Shown here: positions 26,557 through 35,382 of the stretch, in pieces | How the letters are laid out: every line of letters starts with the position of its first letter | How positions within the stretch are numbered: position 1 is the stretch's first letter | Assembly (NCBI RefSeq): GCF_004210735.1 | Contig: NZ_SDZL01000026.1 | Span: forward strand, 1 to 40,675 | DNA: 40,675 bases | From: Brevundimonas sp. | GTDB lineage: Bacteria; Pseudomonadota; Alphaproteobacteria; Caulobacterales; Caulobacteraceae | Direction: 5' to 3' | Position numbers and translations under genes: made by a program | The notes under the pieces: model-generated | Database searches by the model: none | What the model was told of the DNA's origin: nothing | The model's input: only the letters and a program-made list of their open reading frames with translations

Positions 26557-27831
26557 CTACTGCCCGAACACCGCCCCCGGCAAGGCCCCGACGACGCAGG
26601 CGGTCATCAGCGTGGCCAGGAAGCCGCCGAACAGCGCCTTCCACACCAGACCCAGCACCTCCTCGCGCCGCTCGGGCATCAGCACGCTCAAGCCCGTCAC
26701 GGTGATCCCGACCGAGCCGATGTTGGCGAAGCCGCACAGCGCATAGGTCATCAACATCCGCGTCCGCTCGCTCATCTCGCCGGCCGGAACCTTGCCCAGT
26801 TCGATGAAGGCGACGAACTCGGTCAGGGTCAGCTTGACGCCCAGCAGCCAGCCCGCCTTGGACGCCTCGGCCCATTCGACCCCGGTCAGCCAGGCCACCG
26901 GCGCGAACAGCACCCCCAGGATCCGCTCGACCGTCAGCGCCTCGCCCCCGATCACGAACCCGCCCAGCATCACGTTCACCAGCGCCACCAGCGCCACGAA
27001 CACGATCAGCACGGCCGAGATGTTCAGCACCACCATCAGGCCGTCGGCCGTACCCTTGACGATAGCGTCGATGGCGCTGTCGTATTTCAGCGCCGAATTA
27101 TAGTCGGCGACCGCTCCGCCCTGCCCCGGCTTTTCCGGGATCAGGATGCGCGCCAGCAGCACCCCCGCCGGCGCCGAAACGATGGACGCGACCAGCACAT
27201 GGCCCGCCGCATTCGTCAGCACCGGCGACAGGATGGCGGCATAGGCCACCATGGTCGAACCGGCCACGGTCGCCAGCCCGACCACCATCATCAGGAACAG
27301 CTCGGACCGGGTCAGCTTGTCCAGATAGGCGCGGATGACGATCGGGCTCTCGATCATGCCCAGAAAGATGTTGGCCGCCACCGCCAGCGCCGACGCGCCG
27401 CCCAGCCCCATGGTCCGCTGGAACAGAAAGCCGAAGCCGTGGGTGATCCACTTCAGCACCTTCCAGTGCCACAGCAGCGCCGACAGCGCCGAAATCACCA
27501 GGATCAACGGCAGCACCTGAAACGCGAAGGTGAACAGCGCCCCGTCGTTGGTGACCGCATAGGGCTGGTCCCCGCCCGCCAGATAGCCGAACACGAACCG
27601 CGTCCCCTCGTTCGTGGCCCGCGCCAACCCGTCCACCGCCCCTGTGATCGCGGCCAGCACCACCTGCGAGCCCGGAATGCCGAACAGCGCCAGCACCAGC
27701 GCCGCCTGAACCCCGACGGCGCCCAGCGTCAGCCGCCACGGAAACGCGCGCCGGTTCTCGGACACCGCCCAGCAGACGGCGACGATGACGACCAGACCCA
27801 GCAAGCTCTGGAGGTTCAGAAAGCTGAACAT
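26557..27831 (-). CDS. Concentrative nucleoside transporter (NupC/CNT family)
   Basis: The 424-residue integral membrane protein has the three CNT blocks: an N-terminal domain (SLLGLVVIVAVCWAVSENRRAFPWR), the gate domain with PLILVISALSALLWH, and the C-terminal transport core with ANIFLGMIESPIVIRAYL, GSTMVAYAAIL and CGFANIGSVGI. The nucleoside-binding motif usually QTEAP is here MIESP, a variation seen in some bacterial members. It likely imports nucleosides with Na+ or H+. The start lies beside two palindromes (27846-27881) that may be its operator. Confidence 0.9.
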   Translation of the reverse strand: MFSFLNLQSLLGLVVIVAVCWAVSENRRAFPWRLTLGAVGVQAALVLALFGIPGSQVVLAAITGAVDGLARATNEGTRFVFGYLAGGDQPYAVTNDGALFTFAFQVLPLILVISALSALLWHWKVLKWITHGFGFLFQRTMGLGGASALAVAANIFLGMIESPIVIRAYLDKLTRSELFLMMVVGLATVAGSTMVAYAAILSPVLTNAAGHVLVASIVSAPAGVLLARILIPEKPGQGGAVADYNSALKYDSAIDAIVKGTADGLMVVLNISAVLIVFVALVALVNVMLGGFVIGGEALTVERILGVLFAPVAWLTGVEWAEASKAGWLLGVKLTLTEFVAFIELGKVPAGEMSERTRMLMTYALCGFANIGSVGITVTGLSVLMPERREEVLGLVWKALFGGFLATLMTACVVGALPGAVFGQ

Positions 27832-27845
27832 TCAAACGGCTCCGC

Positions 27846-27881
27846 CACCGGCGGACGCCGGTGTTCAATCATCGCTTGAAC
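27846..27881. promoter_or_regulatory. Two adjoining palindromes upstream of the nucleoside transporter gene
   Basis: CACCGGCG-GA-CGCCGGTG (27846-27863) adjoins GTTCAA-TCATCGC-TTGAAC (27863-27881). They begin 14 nt upstream of the transporter start and lie between divergent genes. The second resembles an operator for a dimeric repressor; the first could also be a leader hairpin. Confidence 0.45.
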
Positions 27882-28005
27882 GCCACGACGCGTCGGCTGG
27901 CAAGAGAGCGATGAAATGCGCGCCGTATCGCGGTCGCACCGCCGCCCAACCTTCGCCGTTATGCCATCGCCAGATCGTCGTTATGGCGGGAATGGGGAGA
28001 TGGTG

Positions 28006-28932
28006 ATGCACAAGGGATTGCTTTTGATCGCGGCCAGCGGAGCGGTTCTGGGCGGGTGCAGTCAACCGGCCTCACACCCGCATGCGGAGAAGGCGGGGGT
28101 CAATATGGAGATGGTCTCGCCCGCCGCGCCCGTCGCGGCGCCGTCCGTCCCGGCCGCGGGCGCCGCGACTAACGTTGCAGCCATCACGACGCCGAGCATG
28201 GCCTACGCCTACCATTTCGCGCTGGAACTGCCTGCGGACCAGACCACGACCTTGATGGCGCGGCATGACCGGGCCTGCGTCATCGCCGGGGTCGCGACCT
28301 GTCAGGTGATCGGCTCCAGCGCCAATCGACAGGGCCGGGACGAAGTACGCGCGCGTCTGGAAATGCGGGCCACGCCGGCATTTGTGACCCGTTTCCGGGC
28401 CGGGCTGGATGGCGAGGCGCGATCCGCCGGCGGTCGCGTGGCCGAAGCCGCCACCGAAAGCGAAGATCTGACCCGCCAACTGGTTGACACCGAGGCGCGG
28501 ATGCGCGCGCTCGAAACCCTGCGCGATCGCCTGCAGCAACTGCTGGCCACACGCAGCGGCACGCTTGAGCAACTGCTTCAGGTCGAACGGGAACTGGCGC
28601 GTGTTCAGGGAGAGCTGGACGCCACCCGTTCGGCCCTGACAGTGATGCGGACCCGGGTCCAGACGTCCCGACTGGATATCGACTATCTCGCCGCCGGCCA
28701 GTTGGCCCCGGACAGCGCCATGCGACCTGTCCAGGGCGCGCTGGAAAGCGCCGCCTATGTCTTCATGAGCACGCTGGGCGGCCTGATTCTGTTCCTGGCC
28801 GGCGCCCTGCCCCTGCTGATCGTATTCGGGCCGCTGGGCTGGCTGGGATGGCGTTGGCGGCGGCGGGTCAAGGCCGGGCGTCTGGCTCGCAAGGCGGCGC
28901 GGACGGAAGCGGAGACAGACCCCGCTCCCTGA
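28006..28932 (+). CDS. DUF4349 domain lipoprotein
   Basis: The 308-residue protein begins with a short lipoprotein signal (LLLIAASGAVLGGC, lipobox LGGC), then an Ala/Pro-rich stretch and the DUF4349 domain. A coiled coil from about 130 to 210 (LTRQLVDTEARMRALETLRDRL) includes the LEQLLQVERELARVQGELD segment typical of the family. A membrane helix near 245-270 and a basic tail follow. With a lipid anchor at one end and a helix at the other it probably spans the periplasm. Function is unknown. I use the ATG at 28006 because GGGGAG lies 6 nt before it; 28000 is an alternative. Confidence 0.85.
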   Translation: MHKGLLLIAASGAVLGGCSQPASHPHAEKAGVNMEMVSPAAPVAAPSVPAAGAATNVAAITTPSMAYAYHFALELPADQTTTLMARHDRACVIAGVATCQVIGSSANRQGRDEVRARLEMRATPAFVTRFRAGLDGEARSAGGRVAEAATESEDLTRQLVDTEARMRALETLRDRLQQLLATRSGTLEQLLQVERELARVQGELDATRSALTVMRTRVQTSRLDIDYLAAGQLAPDSAMRPVQGALESAAYVFMSTLGGLILFLAGALPLLIVFGPLGWLGWRWRRRVKAGRLARKAARTEAETDPAP

Positions 28933-28936
28933 GCCA

Positions 28937-29815
28937 TCACAGCTCGCGCCGCACCAGCTTGCCGTAGTCGTCCATTAGCGACAGCGACAGTTCGCCGGGA
29001 ACGAACCGGTACTCGCCAATCTCGCTGACCGGCGTCACCTCGGCGGCCGATCCGGTCAGGAAGCATTCGCTGAAGTCCGACAGCTCTTCCGGCAGGATGT
29101 CGCGCACGATCACTTCGACGCCGCGCGCCTGGGCCATTTCGATCACAGTCTGGCGGGTAATGCCGTCCAGGATGTGGTCCACGCGCGGGGTGTGCAGGAC
29201 GCCGTCCTTGACGAAAAAGACGTTGGCGCCCGTCGCCTCGGCGACATAGCCGCGCCAGTCCAGCATCATGGCGTCTGCAAAGCCGCGCTTCTCGGCCGCC
29301 GTCTTGGACATGGTGCAGATCATGTACAGACCGGCCGCCTTGGCCGTGGACGGCGCCGTGGCCGGGTCGGGGCGGCGCCATTTGGCCCACTCCAGGCGGA
29401 TACCCTTCTTCTTGACCTCAGGGTCAAAATAGCTGGGCCATTCCCATGCCGCGATGGCCAGGTGGACCTTGCTGTTCTTGGCCGTGACGCTCAGTTGCTC
29501 CGAACCCAGATAGGCCACCGGGCGCACATAGCAGTCGATCAGGCCGTTCTTTTCGCACGTTTCCTTGCAGGCGGCGTCGATCTCGGCCACGCTGTACGGG
29601 ACTTCGAAATCGAGCAGTTCGGCGGATCGCTTCAGCCGCTCGCTATGCGCCGTCAGCTTGAAGATTTCGCCACCATACATACGCTCACCCTCGAACACCG
29701 ACGAGCCATAGTGAAGGCCATGGGTCAGAACGTGCGTTTTCGCTTCCCGCCAGGGCACGAACTCGCCGTCAAACCAGATCCAGCCGTCACGATCGTCGAA
29801 AGGAACGAAGGCCAT
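28937..29815 (-). CDS. ilvE: Branched-chain-amino-acid aminotransferase
   Basis: The 292-residue fold-type IV PLP enzyme transfers amino groups between glutamate and the oxo acids of leucine, isoleucine and valine. The PLP-binding Lys159 lies in STAKAAGLYM, HGLHYGSSVFEGER is the conserved substrate region, and CFLTGSAAEVTPV is the late cofactor segment. Length matches the family (~300). It ends 4 nt from the converging DUF4349 gene. In many alphaproteobacteria ilvE neighbours an OmpR-type regulator and kinase, as here. Confidence 0.94.
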   Translation of the reverse strand: MAFVPFDDRDGWIWFDGEFVPWREAKTHVLTHGLHYGSSVFEGERMYGGEIFKLTAHSERLKRSAELLDFEVPYSVAEIDAACKETCEKNGLIDCYVRPVAYLGSEQLSVTAKNSKVHLAIAAWEWPSYFDPEVKKKGIRLEWAKWRRPDPATAPSTAKAAGLYMICTMSKTAAEKRGFADAMMLDWRGYVAEATGANVFFVKDGVLHTPRVDHILDGITRQTVIEMAQARGVEVIVRDILPEELSDFSECFLTGSAAEVTPVSEIGEYRFVPGELSLSLMDDYGKLVRREL

Positions 29816-29906
29816 TGAATAACGTCTCCCGCGAAGGTCACGCGTTTAGACGCCGACTGACCCCTCAGGTCAACGCCCGGATCACGGTCATGGCGGGAGA
29901 TTCGCT

Positions 29907-30644
29907 GTGAGCGCCGTTGATCCGCGTTCCAGCAGTCGCTCCGGCCCCGTCGCCGCGCCGGGCAGCGGGCGGCATCTGCTGATCGTCGATGACGACGACC
30001 GGATCCGCGAACTGCTCAAGGAATTCCTGGCGCGCGAGGGCTATCGCGTCACCGGCGCGGCCCACGCGGGCGCCGCCCGGCGGCTGGTCGAGCTGATCGA
30101 GTTCGACCTGATCGTGCTGGACGTGATGATGCCGGGTGAAAGCGGGTTTGACCTGACGACCTGGATCCGCAGCCAGGCGGCCCTGTCGCGCACGCCGGTC
30201 CTGCTGCTGACCGCGCGCGGCGATCCCGACGACCGGATCGAAGGGCTGTCGCGCGGGGCCGACGACTATATGTCCAAGCCGTTCGACCCGCGCGAACTGG
30301 CGCTGCGCATCGACGCCATCCTGCGCCGCACCGGCGGCAAGCCGATGACCCCGCGCGAGATCAAGCTGGGCGCCGCCGTCTTCGACATGGAGCGGCTGGA
30401 GCTATCGCGCGACGGGCAGCCGATGCGCCTGACCGAGGCGGAGGCCCAGTTGCTCAAGACCCTGGCCATCCACGCCCACGCCCCGGTCGAGCGCATGACC
30501 CTGTCGCCCGACACCGCCGACATCACCGGCCGCGCCGTGGACGTCCAGGTGACCCGCCTGCGCCGCAAGCTGGAGGCGGACCCCAAGAACCCGCGCTACC
30601 TCCAGACCGTGCGCGGCGTCGGCTATATGCTGGCGCCCGACTGA
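29907..30644 (+). CDS. OmpR-family response regulator
   Basis: The 245-residue protein has a receiver with acidic cluster VDDDDR (28-32), phospho-acceptor Asp72 (IVLDVMMPG) and late Lys (MSKPFDPRE). A C-terminal winged-helix DNA-binding domain ends in the family hallmark YLQTVRGVGYML. The first 22 residues are an extra Ser/Pro tail. The GTG start at 29907 is chosen because the frame is closed upstream. The kinase follows after 7 nt. OmpR-type regulators bind direct repeats about 11 bp apart, and such a repeat occurs at 32001-32022. Confidence 0.92.
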   Translation: MSAVDPRSSSRSGPVAAPGSGRHLLIVDDDDRIRELLKEFLAREGYRVTGAAHAGAARRLVELIEFDLIVLDVMMPGESGFDLTTWIRSQAALSRTPVLLLTARGDPDDRIEGLSRGADDYMSKPFDPRELALRIDAILRRTGGKPMTPREIKLGAAVFDMERLELSRDGQPMRLTEAEAQLLKTLAIHAHAPVERMTLSPDTADITGRAVDVQVTRLRRKLEADPKNPRYLQTVRGVGYMLAPD

Positions 30645-30651
30645 GCCGCTG

Positions 30652-31992
30652 ATGCGCCTGTCCCCGGCCCTGTGGACGCGGTTCCTGAAGCGACGCCTGC
30701 CGACGTCGCTCTGGGGCCGTTCGCTGCTGATCATTGTGCTGCCGGTGCTGGTCATGCAGGTGGCGGTGACCTGGGCCTTCTTCGACGCCCACTGGCAGAC
30801 CGTCACCTCGCGCCTGTCCGAAGGTCTGGCCGGCGACATCGCCTGGGCGGTCGAGAGCTATCGCGACGAACCCACACCCCGGAATCTGGAGGTTATCGCC
30901 GACCGCGCCGAGCGCTCGATGCAACTGTCGATCGCGCTTCAGGACGACCGCAGCCTGCCGACCGAGCAGCGGCGCGGGGCCCTTGGCGTCGTCGACCGGG
31001 CGCTGGATCACGCCTTGGCCTCGCGCCTGGACGATCCCTACTGGTTCGACACCACCCGCTACCCCGCCTATGTCGACATTCAGGTGCAGCAGCCGCAGGG
31101 GGTGCTGCGCTTCATCGCCCCGCGCGAGCGCGCGGTGGCGACCCAGGCCCATATCTTCGTCCTGTGGCTGTTCGTGGCGACCGTGCTGCTGATGGGCGTG
31201 GCCATCCTGTTCATCCGCAATCAGGTGCGCGCCATCGAGCGGCTGGCCGACGCCGCCGAATCCTTTGGCCGGGGCGAGAACGAACCCCGCTTCAAGCCGC
31301 ACGGCGCGCGCGAGGTTCGGGCGGCGGCCAAGGCCTTCATGGACATGCGCGACCGCATCCAGCGCCATATCGACCAGCGCACGGCCCTGCTGGCCTCGGT
31401 CAGTCACGACCTGCGCACGCCCCTGACCCGTCTGCGGCTTGAACTGGCCTTGGCCCCACCGTTCAAGCGCGCCGACGCCATGCGCTCCGACCTGGACGAG
31501 ATGGAGCATATGATCGACGAATATCTGGCCTTCGCCCGGGGCGAGGCGGGTGAGGCGCCCCAGACCATTCGCGTCCGCGACCTGCTGACCGTCGCGGGCG
31601 ATGACGCCCGCCGCGCCGGGGCCGAGGTCGATCTGTCCGCGCCCGACGACCTGTCCGCCTCGGTTCGGCCGTTGGCCTTCAAGCGCGCCCTGGCCAACCT
31701 GGCCGGCAACGCCGCCGCCCATGGCGAGCATGTTCGCCTATCGGCCCGCGCCCTCCCCTCGGGCGGGCTCGAGATCGTGGTCGAGGACGACGGGCCCGGC
31801 ATCCCGGACGAGATGCACGAGGAAGCCTTCCGCCCCTTCTCGCGACTGGATCCCGCGCGCAACCAGAACCGCAAGGGCGTCGGTTTGGGCCTGGCCATCG
31901 CCCGAGACGTGGCGCGCGGCCACGGTGGCGACATCACTCTGGACCGCAGTGACCTGGGTGGTTTGCGCGCCCTGATCCGCCTGCCGGGCTAG
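30652..31992 (+). CDS. EnvZ-type sensor histidine kinase
   Basis: The 446-residue inner-membrane kinase has membrane helices at about 22-44 and 166-188 around a periplasmic sensor domain. A HAMP linker (NQVRAIERLADAAESFGRGE), HisKA with phospho-acceptor His252 (SVSHDLRTPLTRLRLEL) and HATPase (ANLAGNAAAHG, DDGPGIP, GVGLGLAIARD) follow. It should phosphorylate the regulator encoded 7 nt upstream. The EnvZ-like His box supports pairing with an OmpR-type partner. The signal is unknown. Confidence 0.93.
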   Translation: MRLSPALWTRFLKRRLPTSLWGRSLLIIVLPVLVMQVAVTWAFFDAHWQTVTSRLSEGLAGDIAWAVESYRDEPTPRNLEVIADRAERSMQLSIALQDDRSLPTEQRRGALGVVDRALDHALASRLDDPYWFDTTRYPAYVDIQVQQPQGVLRFIAPRERAVATQAHIFVLWLFVATVLLMGVAILFIRNQVRAIERLADAAESFGRGENEPRFKPHGAREVRAAAKAFMDMRDRIQRHIDQRTALLASVSHDLRTPLTRLRLELALAPPFKRADAMRSDLDEMEHMIDEYLAFARGEAGEAPQTIRVRDLLTVAGDDARRAGAEVDLSAPDDLSASVRPLAFKRALANLAGNAAAHGEHVRLSARALPSGGLEIVVEDDGPGIPDEMHEEAFRPFSRLDPARNQNRKGVGLGLAIARDVARGHGGDITLDRSDLGGLRALIRLPG

Positions 31993-32000
31993 CGCCCAGC

Positions 32001-32022
32001 TTCACCGTTCATCCACCGTTCA
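32001..32022 (+). promoter_or_regulatory. Tandem 11-bp direct repeat, candidate binding site of the OmpR-type regulator
   Basis: TTCACCGTTCA is followed directly by TCCACCGTTCA, differing at one base in 11, spaced exactly one helical turn apart. It starts 8 nt after the kinase stop codon and ends 45 nt before the secreted-protein gene, a usual activator position. Confidence 0.5.
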
Positions 32023-32067
32023 GACGAGCGCGCGGCATGATGGCGACTTCAGGATCAGGAGGCTTCC

Positions 32068-32556
32068 ATGCGCCGTTTCGCTCTTCTCGCCCCGCTCGCC
32101 GCGCTCATCGTAGCCGGCGCCGTCCAGGCCCAGCCCGCGGGCGTCTCGGTCGATATCGGTCCCCGCCTTCGAGAGGATGTCTCCAAGCTGGGCGAACGCG
32201 AGGTCGGGGAACAGGTGTTCCAGCTGACGGCGGCGATCCGTCAGGCCCTGGCCGACAACGAGGAGCTTAAGGACGCCCAGATCCATCTGGTCCTGACTGA
32301 CCTCAAGCCGAACCGCCCCACCTTCCAGCAGATGTCCGACAAACCCGGCCTGGACCCGATCCACAGCCGCAGCATCGGCGGCCTGGCCGTCGAAGGCGAG
32401 ATCATCAAGGCGGACGGTCAGCGCATCCCCGTGCGCTACTCGCGCTTCAACAGCAACATTCAGGACGTGCGCGCCTTCACCACCTGGCAGGAAGCGTCAA
32501 TCGGTTATGACCGGTTCGCTCGCAACCTGGCCTCAGGCCGGTACGTCTCGCGATAG
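32068..32556 (+). CDS. Secreted protein of unknown function
   Basis: The 162-residue protein has a clear Sec signal peptide (FALLAPLAALIVAGAVQAQ, cleavage likely after VQA). The mature part contains VSVDIGPRLREDVSKLGEREVGEQVFQL and a VEGEIIKADGQRIPVRYSRF segment that looks like beta strands. I do not recognise the family. It is preceded by a strong AGGAGG. Its position right after a two-component pair and behind a tandem repeat suggests it is a target, perhaps an envelope-stress or metal-related periplasmic protein. The last 24 nt overlap the 3' end of proC. Confidence 0.75.
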   Translation: MRRFALLAPLAALIVAGAVQAQPAGVSVDIGPRLREDVSKLGEREVGEQVFQLTAAIRQALADNEELKDAQIHLVLTDLKPNRPTFQQMSDKPGLDPIHSRSIGGLAVEGEIIKADGQRIPVRYSRFNSNIQDVRAFTTWQEASIGYDRFARNLASGRYVSR

Positions 32557-33336
32557 TTCGATCGAGCGGTCGGTGGCGGCGCGGATCGCGTCCGTCACCG
32601 TCGCCGTCAGCCCATTGTCCGCCAGCACCGCCAGCCCGGCCTGGGTCACGCCGCCGGGCGAGGCGACCCGCGCCACGGCGTCCGACAGGCTCATCTCATC
32701 CGGCAAACCACCCGCCGCCGATTTCAGCGTCGCCCGGGCCAGTTGCTGCGCAGCCTCGGGGTCCAGCCCCGCCGCCTGCCCCGCCTGCGCCAGCGCCTGG
32801 GTGAAGGCGTAGAAATAGGCCGGACCGGCGCCGACCACGGCGGTCGCCACGTCCATCAGACCTTCCTCGGCCAGATCCACCGTCTCGGCCACCGGTATGA
32901 ACAGGGCGTGGGCCGCTTCACGCCCTGCCGCGCTGTCGGCCCAAACGGTAGCCAAGCCCTGCGCCCGCGCGACGCCCGTGGTCGGCATGACCCGGCCGAT
33001 GATCCGGTCCCCGAATACCGACGACAGCGCGCCCCCCCTGACCGCCGCCATGACGGACACGATGACGGCGTCATCCGCCAACACGCCGACCAGCGGCGCC
33101 GACGCCTCGCGCCATTTCGCCGGCTTAACCGCCAGCACGATGGCGCGTGCGTCTTTCAGACTGTCGACGGGAGGATTGATCCGCGCGCCCGCCGCCCGCG
33201 CCGCGTCCATGACCGGCTTCACCGACGGATTCAGGATAATCAGGTCTGCGGCCGCCACCGCGCCGCTGGCCAGCCAGCCCTCGGCGATGGCCGAGCCCAG
33301 GCGGCCACAGCCCACCAGGACGACCGGTCGCGCCAT
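32533..33336 (-). CDS. proC: Pyrroline-5-carboxylate reductase
   Basis: The 267-residue enzyme makes proline from pyrroline-5-carboxylate with NAD(P)H. It has the N-terminal Rossmann loop GCGRLGSAIAEGW (from residue 9), VLAVKPAKW in the nucleotide domain, MPTTGVARAQG (usually MPNTP), and the C-terminal DEMSLSDAVARVASPGGVTQAGLAVL catalytic signature. Length is normal. Its ATG overlaps the stop of the YbjN-like gene by 1 nt, so the two are coupled. Confidence 0.93.
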   Translation of the reverse strand: MARPVVLVGCGRLGSAIAEGWLASGAVAAADLIILNPSVKPVMDAARAAGARINPPVDSLKDARAIVLAVKPAKWREASAPLVGVLADDAVIVSVMAAVRGGALSSVFGDRIIGRVMPTTGVARAQGLATVWADSAAGREAAHALFIPVAETVDLAEEGLMDVATAVVGAGPAYFYAFTQALAQAGQAAGLDPEAAQQLARATLKSAAGGLPDEMSLSDAVARVASPGGVTQAGLAVLADNGLTATVTDAIRAATDRSIELSRDVPA

Positions 33337-33839
33337 CAGGCGGTGCCGACGGTCTCGAACAGGCAGGCGTCGATGGCGTCCTGCGGCTTGCGCGCGCCGC
33401 GGATCAGGAAGTCGAACGCCGGATAGTAACGGTCCGCCGCCTCGACCGCCGCGTCGATCATGGATGCGGCCTGGGCCAAGGTCGGCCGCTCGCCGTGCGG
33501 CAACGCCAGCGAGTGACGGAAGACGATCTCGCCGTCCTCCGGCCAGACCTCGAAATGGCCCAGCCAGGTGCGCTGATTGATCAGGGCCGCCAGTTCATAG
33601 GCCGCGCTGCGCCGCGCCTTGTTGGTCTTGATGTCCAGCGCACAGCACAGTTGCAGGCAATCGCCCTCGGGACGCCAGGCGAACCACAACTCATAGTCCT
33701 TCCAGTCGCCGGCCAGAGCAAAGGCCAGATCACCGTCGTCGGTGCGGTCGAAGGGCAGGTTCTCGGCCGTCAGCACGTGCTCCACCACATCCAGCGGGTC
33801 GAACGGCAGGTCGATCTCTTCGGGCCGGGCGGCGTCCAT
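33336..33839 (-). CDS. YbjN domain-containing protein
   Basis: The 167-residue cytoplasmic protein matches the YbjN family, whose fold resembles type III secretion chaperones. It has PFDPLDVVEHVLTAENLPFDRT at the N-terminus, LQLCCALDIKTNKARRSAAYELAALINQRTWLGHFEVW in the middle, and EIVFRHSLAL near 115. In enterics YbjN affects motility and stress responses, but the molecular role is unknown. The yjbN-like gene paired with proC and a UbiK-like gene is a recurrent alphaproteobacterial order. Confidence 0.88.
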   Translation of the reverse strand: MDAARPEEIDLPFDPLDVVEHVLTAENLPFDRTDDGDLAFALAGDWKDYELWFAWRPEGDCLQLCCALDIKTNKARRSAAYELAALINQRTWLGHFEVWPEDGEIVFRHSLALPHGERPTLAQAASMIDAAVEAADRYYPAFDFLIRGARKPQDAIDACLFETVGTA

Positions 33840-33906
33840 GAAGCTTACTTTCTCGCCCGCGACTCACGGGTCCTGACGGGACGGTAGGCGTGTTCGCAGA
33901 TTCGGC

Positions 33907-34194
33907 TCAACCGGCTGCGTCCGCAGCGGGAGTTCCACCTGTGGACGTTCCCTTGCGAGGCGTCTTTGCGGGCGTCGGCGCGGCTTTCAGCGTCGCGATC
34001 TCGGCCCGCAGGGCTGCGATCTCGGCCTTCAGCGCATCGAATTCATCGCGCCGCACCAGATCCATCTCGGCCACGAAACGGTCGGTCTGCGCGCGCCAGG
34101 CGGTCTTGGCCTCCTCGCCCGCCGCCTGGGCCAGACCCATGGCGCCGGTGGTCAGCTTGGCGAATTCATCAAGGATGGGGTTACGGGTCTGCAT
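33907..34194 (-). CDS. UbiK/BMFP-type coiled-coil accessory factor
   Basis: The 95-residue protein matches the membrane fusogenic/UbiK accessory family (BMFP). An amphipathic N-terminal segment (MQTRNPILDEFAKLTTGAMGLA) precedes a coiled coil (FDALKAEIAALRAEIATLKA, 55-75) and an Ala/Pro/Lys tail. UbiK helps assemble the ubiquinone biosynthesis complex. I chose the ATG at 34194 because the family starts MQTRNP; an ATG at 34248 would add 18 residues. Confidence 0.8.
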   Translation of the reverse strand: MQTRNPILDEFAKLTTGAMGLAQAAGEEAKTAWRAQTDRFVAEMDLVRRDEFDALKAEIAALRAEIATLKAAPTPAKTPRKGTSTGGTPAADAAG

Positions 34195-34512
34195 GGCGAA
34201 CTCTCCGACTCGGCGCGGCCGAGCCTCGTTAACGGATGGTTGCTCCATATGGTGAACGAAATCCTAAGAATCTCCCTCCCCGTCCCGGGGAGGGTGGTCG
34301 CAGCGAAGCGGAGACCGGGTGGGGAGGGCTTGGCGATTCCGGGCGCTGTGGATGCTCAGCCTCGCCGTCCCCACCCCACTTCGGCCTGACGGCCTCAGCC
34401 ACCCTCCCCGGGACGGGGAGGGAGAGTGTCGCACCGCTTCCCGATAACTCACCCGCGACGCCACGCGCGACGCTTGCTAAAGACACACCGTTGAACCGCT
34501 TGCGGAGGCTTC
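34195..34512. other. Divergent intergenic region upstream of lgt
   Basis: No gene is supported. It holds the family B palindromic element (34272-34424) and short flanks. Promoters for both the UbiK-like gene and lgt should be here. The lgt ribosome-binding site GGAGG is at 34504-34508. Confidence 0.6.
34272..34424. repeat. Palindromic intergenic element, family B (153 bp)
   Basis: The arms 34272-34297 and 34399-34424 are exact 26-nt inverted repeats, each a GC hairpin (CCCTCCCC...GGGGAGGG). The centre includes GGCCTGACGGCCT and GGTGGGGA/TCCCCACC pairs. The half element at 6250-6310 matches its right half. The architecture matches family A at 21448 and 37236, though the base sequence differs. 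Confidence 0.85.
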
Positions 34513-35382
34513 GTGCCCTTTCCCGAATTCGATCCGGTCCTGATCCATCTGGGCCCGCTTCCCCTTCGTTGGTACGCCTTGGCCTATGTCGCGGGCATCG
34601 TTCTGGGCTGGTGGTACGCCGCCCGCCTGGCCAAAACCGAGGCGCTGTGGGCGCCGCGCAAGTCGCCGGTCACGACGCTGCAGCTGGACGATCTGGTCCT
34701 CTGGATCACCCTGGGCATCATACTGGGCGGGCGCTTCGGCTATGCCCTGTTCTACCAGCCGGCCATGTACGCCCAGCTGTTCACCGGCCAGAACTGGGGC
34801 GAGCGGCTGGAGCTGTTCCAGCTGTGGACCGGCGGCATGTCCTTCCACGGCGGCCTGATCGGCGTTTCGCTAGCCATCATCCTGTTCGCCCGTCGCCAGA
34901 AACTCAGCCTGCTGGGCGTCGGCGACCTGATCGCGCCCGTGGCGCCGATCGGTCTGGCCTTTGGTCGACTGGCGAACTTCATCAACGGCGAGCTGTGGGG
35001 CCGTGTCACCGACGTGCCGTGGGCGATCCGCTTCTGCAACCAGCGTATCCTTGAAATGCACGGCTTCTGCCCCGCCGGGAACGAGCCGCGCCATCCCAGC
35101 CAGCTGTACGAGGCCGGGCTTGAGGGCGTCCTGCTGTTCGGCGTCCTGTCCTTCGCCATCTGGCGGCTGAAGCTGCTGTCCAAGCCGGGCTATGTCACCG
35201 GCCTGTTCCTGATCGGCTACGGCGTGATCCGCGCCCTGCTGGAAGGTGTGCGCGAGCCTGACGTCGGCATGCCCGACTTCCCGCTGGGCCTGACCATGGG
35301 GATGATGCTGTCGATCCCGATGATCCTGATCGGCGCCTGGCTGGTCTGGCGGGCGTGGAAGCGGCCGCCCGCCACGGCGTGA
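34513..35382 (+). CDS. lgt: Prolipoprotein diacylglyceryl transferase
   Basis: The 289-residue inner-membrane enzyme transfers diacylglyceryl from phosphatidylglycerol to the lipobox Cys of prelipoproteins. About seven membrane helices carry the family motifs: the early GPLPLRWYALAYVAG, GGMSFHGGLIG with the conserved His112, and the signature GRLANFINGELWGR (151-164). RHPSQLYEA follows near 195. The GTG start at 34513 has GGAGG 4 nt upstream. Several lipoproteins in this window (hydrolase, DUF4349, probably the beta-lactamase) are potential substrates. Confidence 0.96.
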   Translation: MPFPEFDPVLIHLGPLPLRWYALAYVAGIVLGWWYAARLAKTEALWAPRKSPVTTLQLDDLVLWITLGIILGGRFGYALFYQPAMYAQLFTGQNWGERLELFQLWTGGMSFHGGLIGVSLAIILFARRQKLSLLGVGDLIAPVAPIGLAFGRLANFINGELWGRVTDVPWAIRFCNQRILEMHGFCPAGNEPRHPSQLYEAGLEGVLLFGVLSFAIWRLKLLSKPGYVTGLFLIGYGVIRALLEGVREPDVGMPDFPLGLTMGMMLSIPMILIGAWLVWRAWKRPPATA

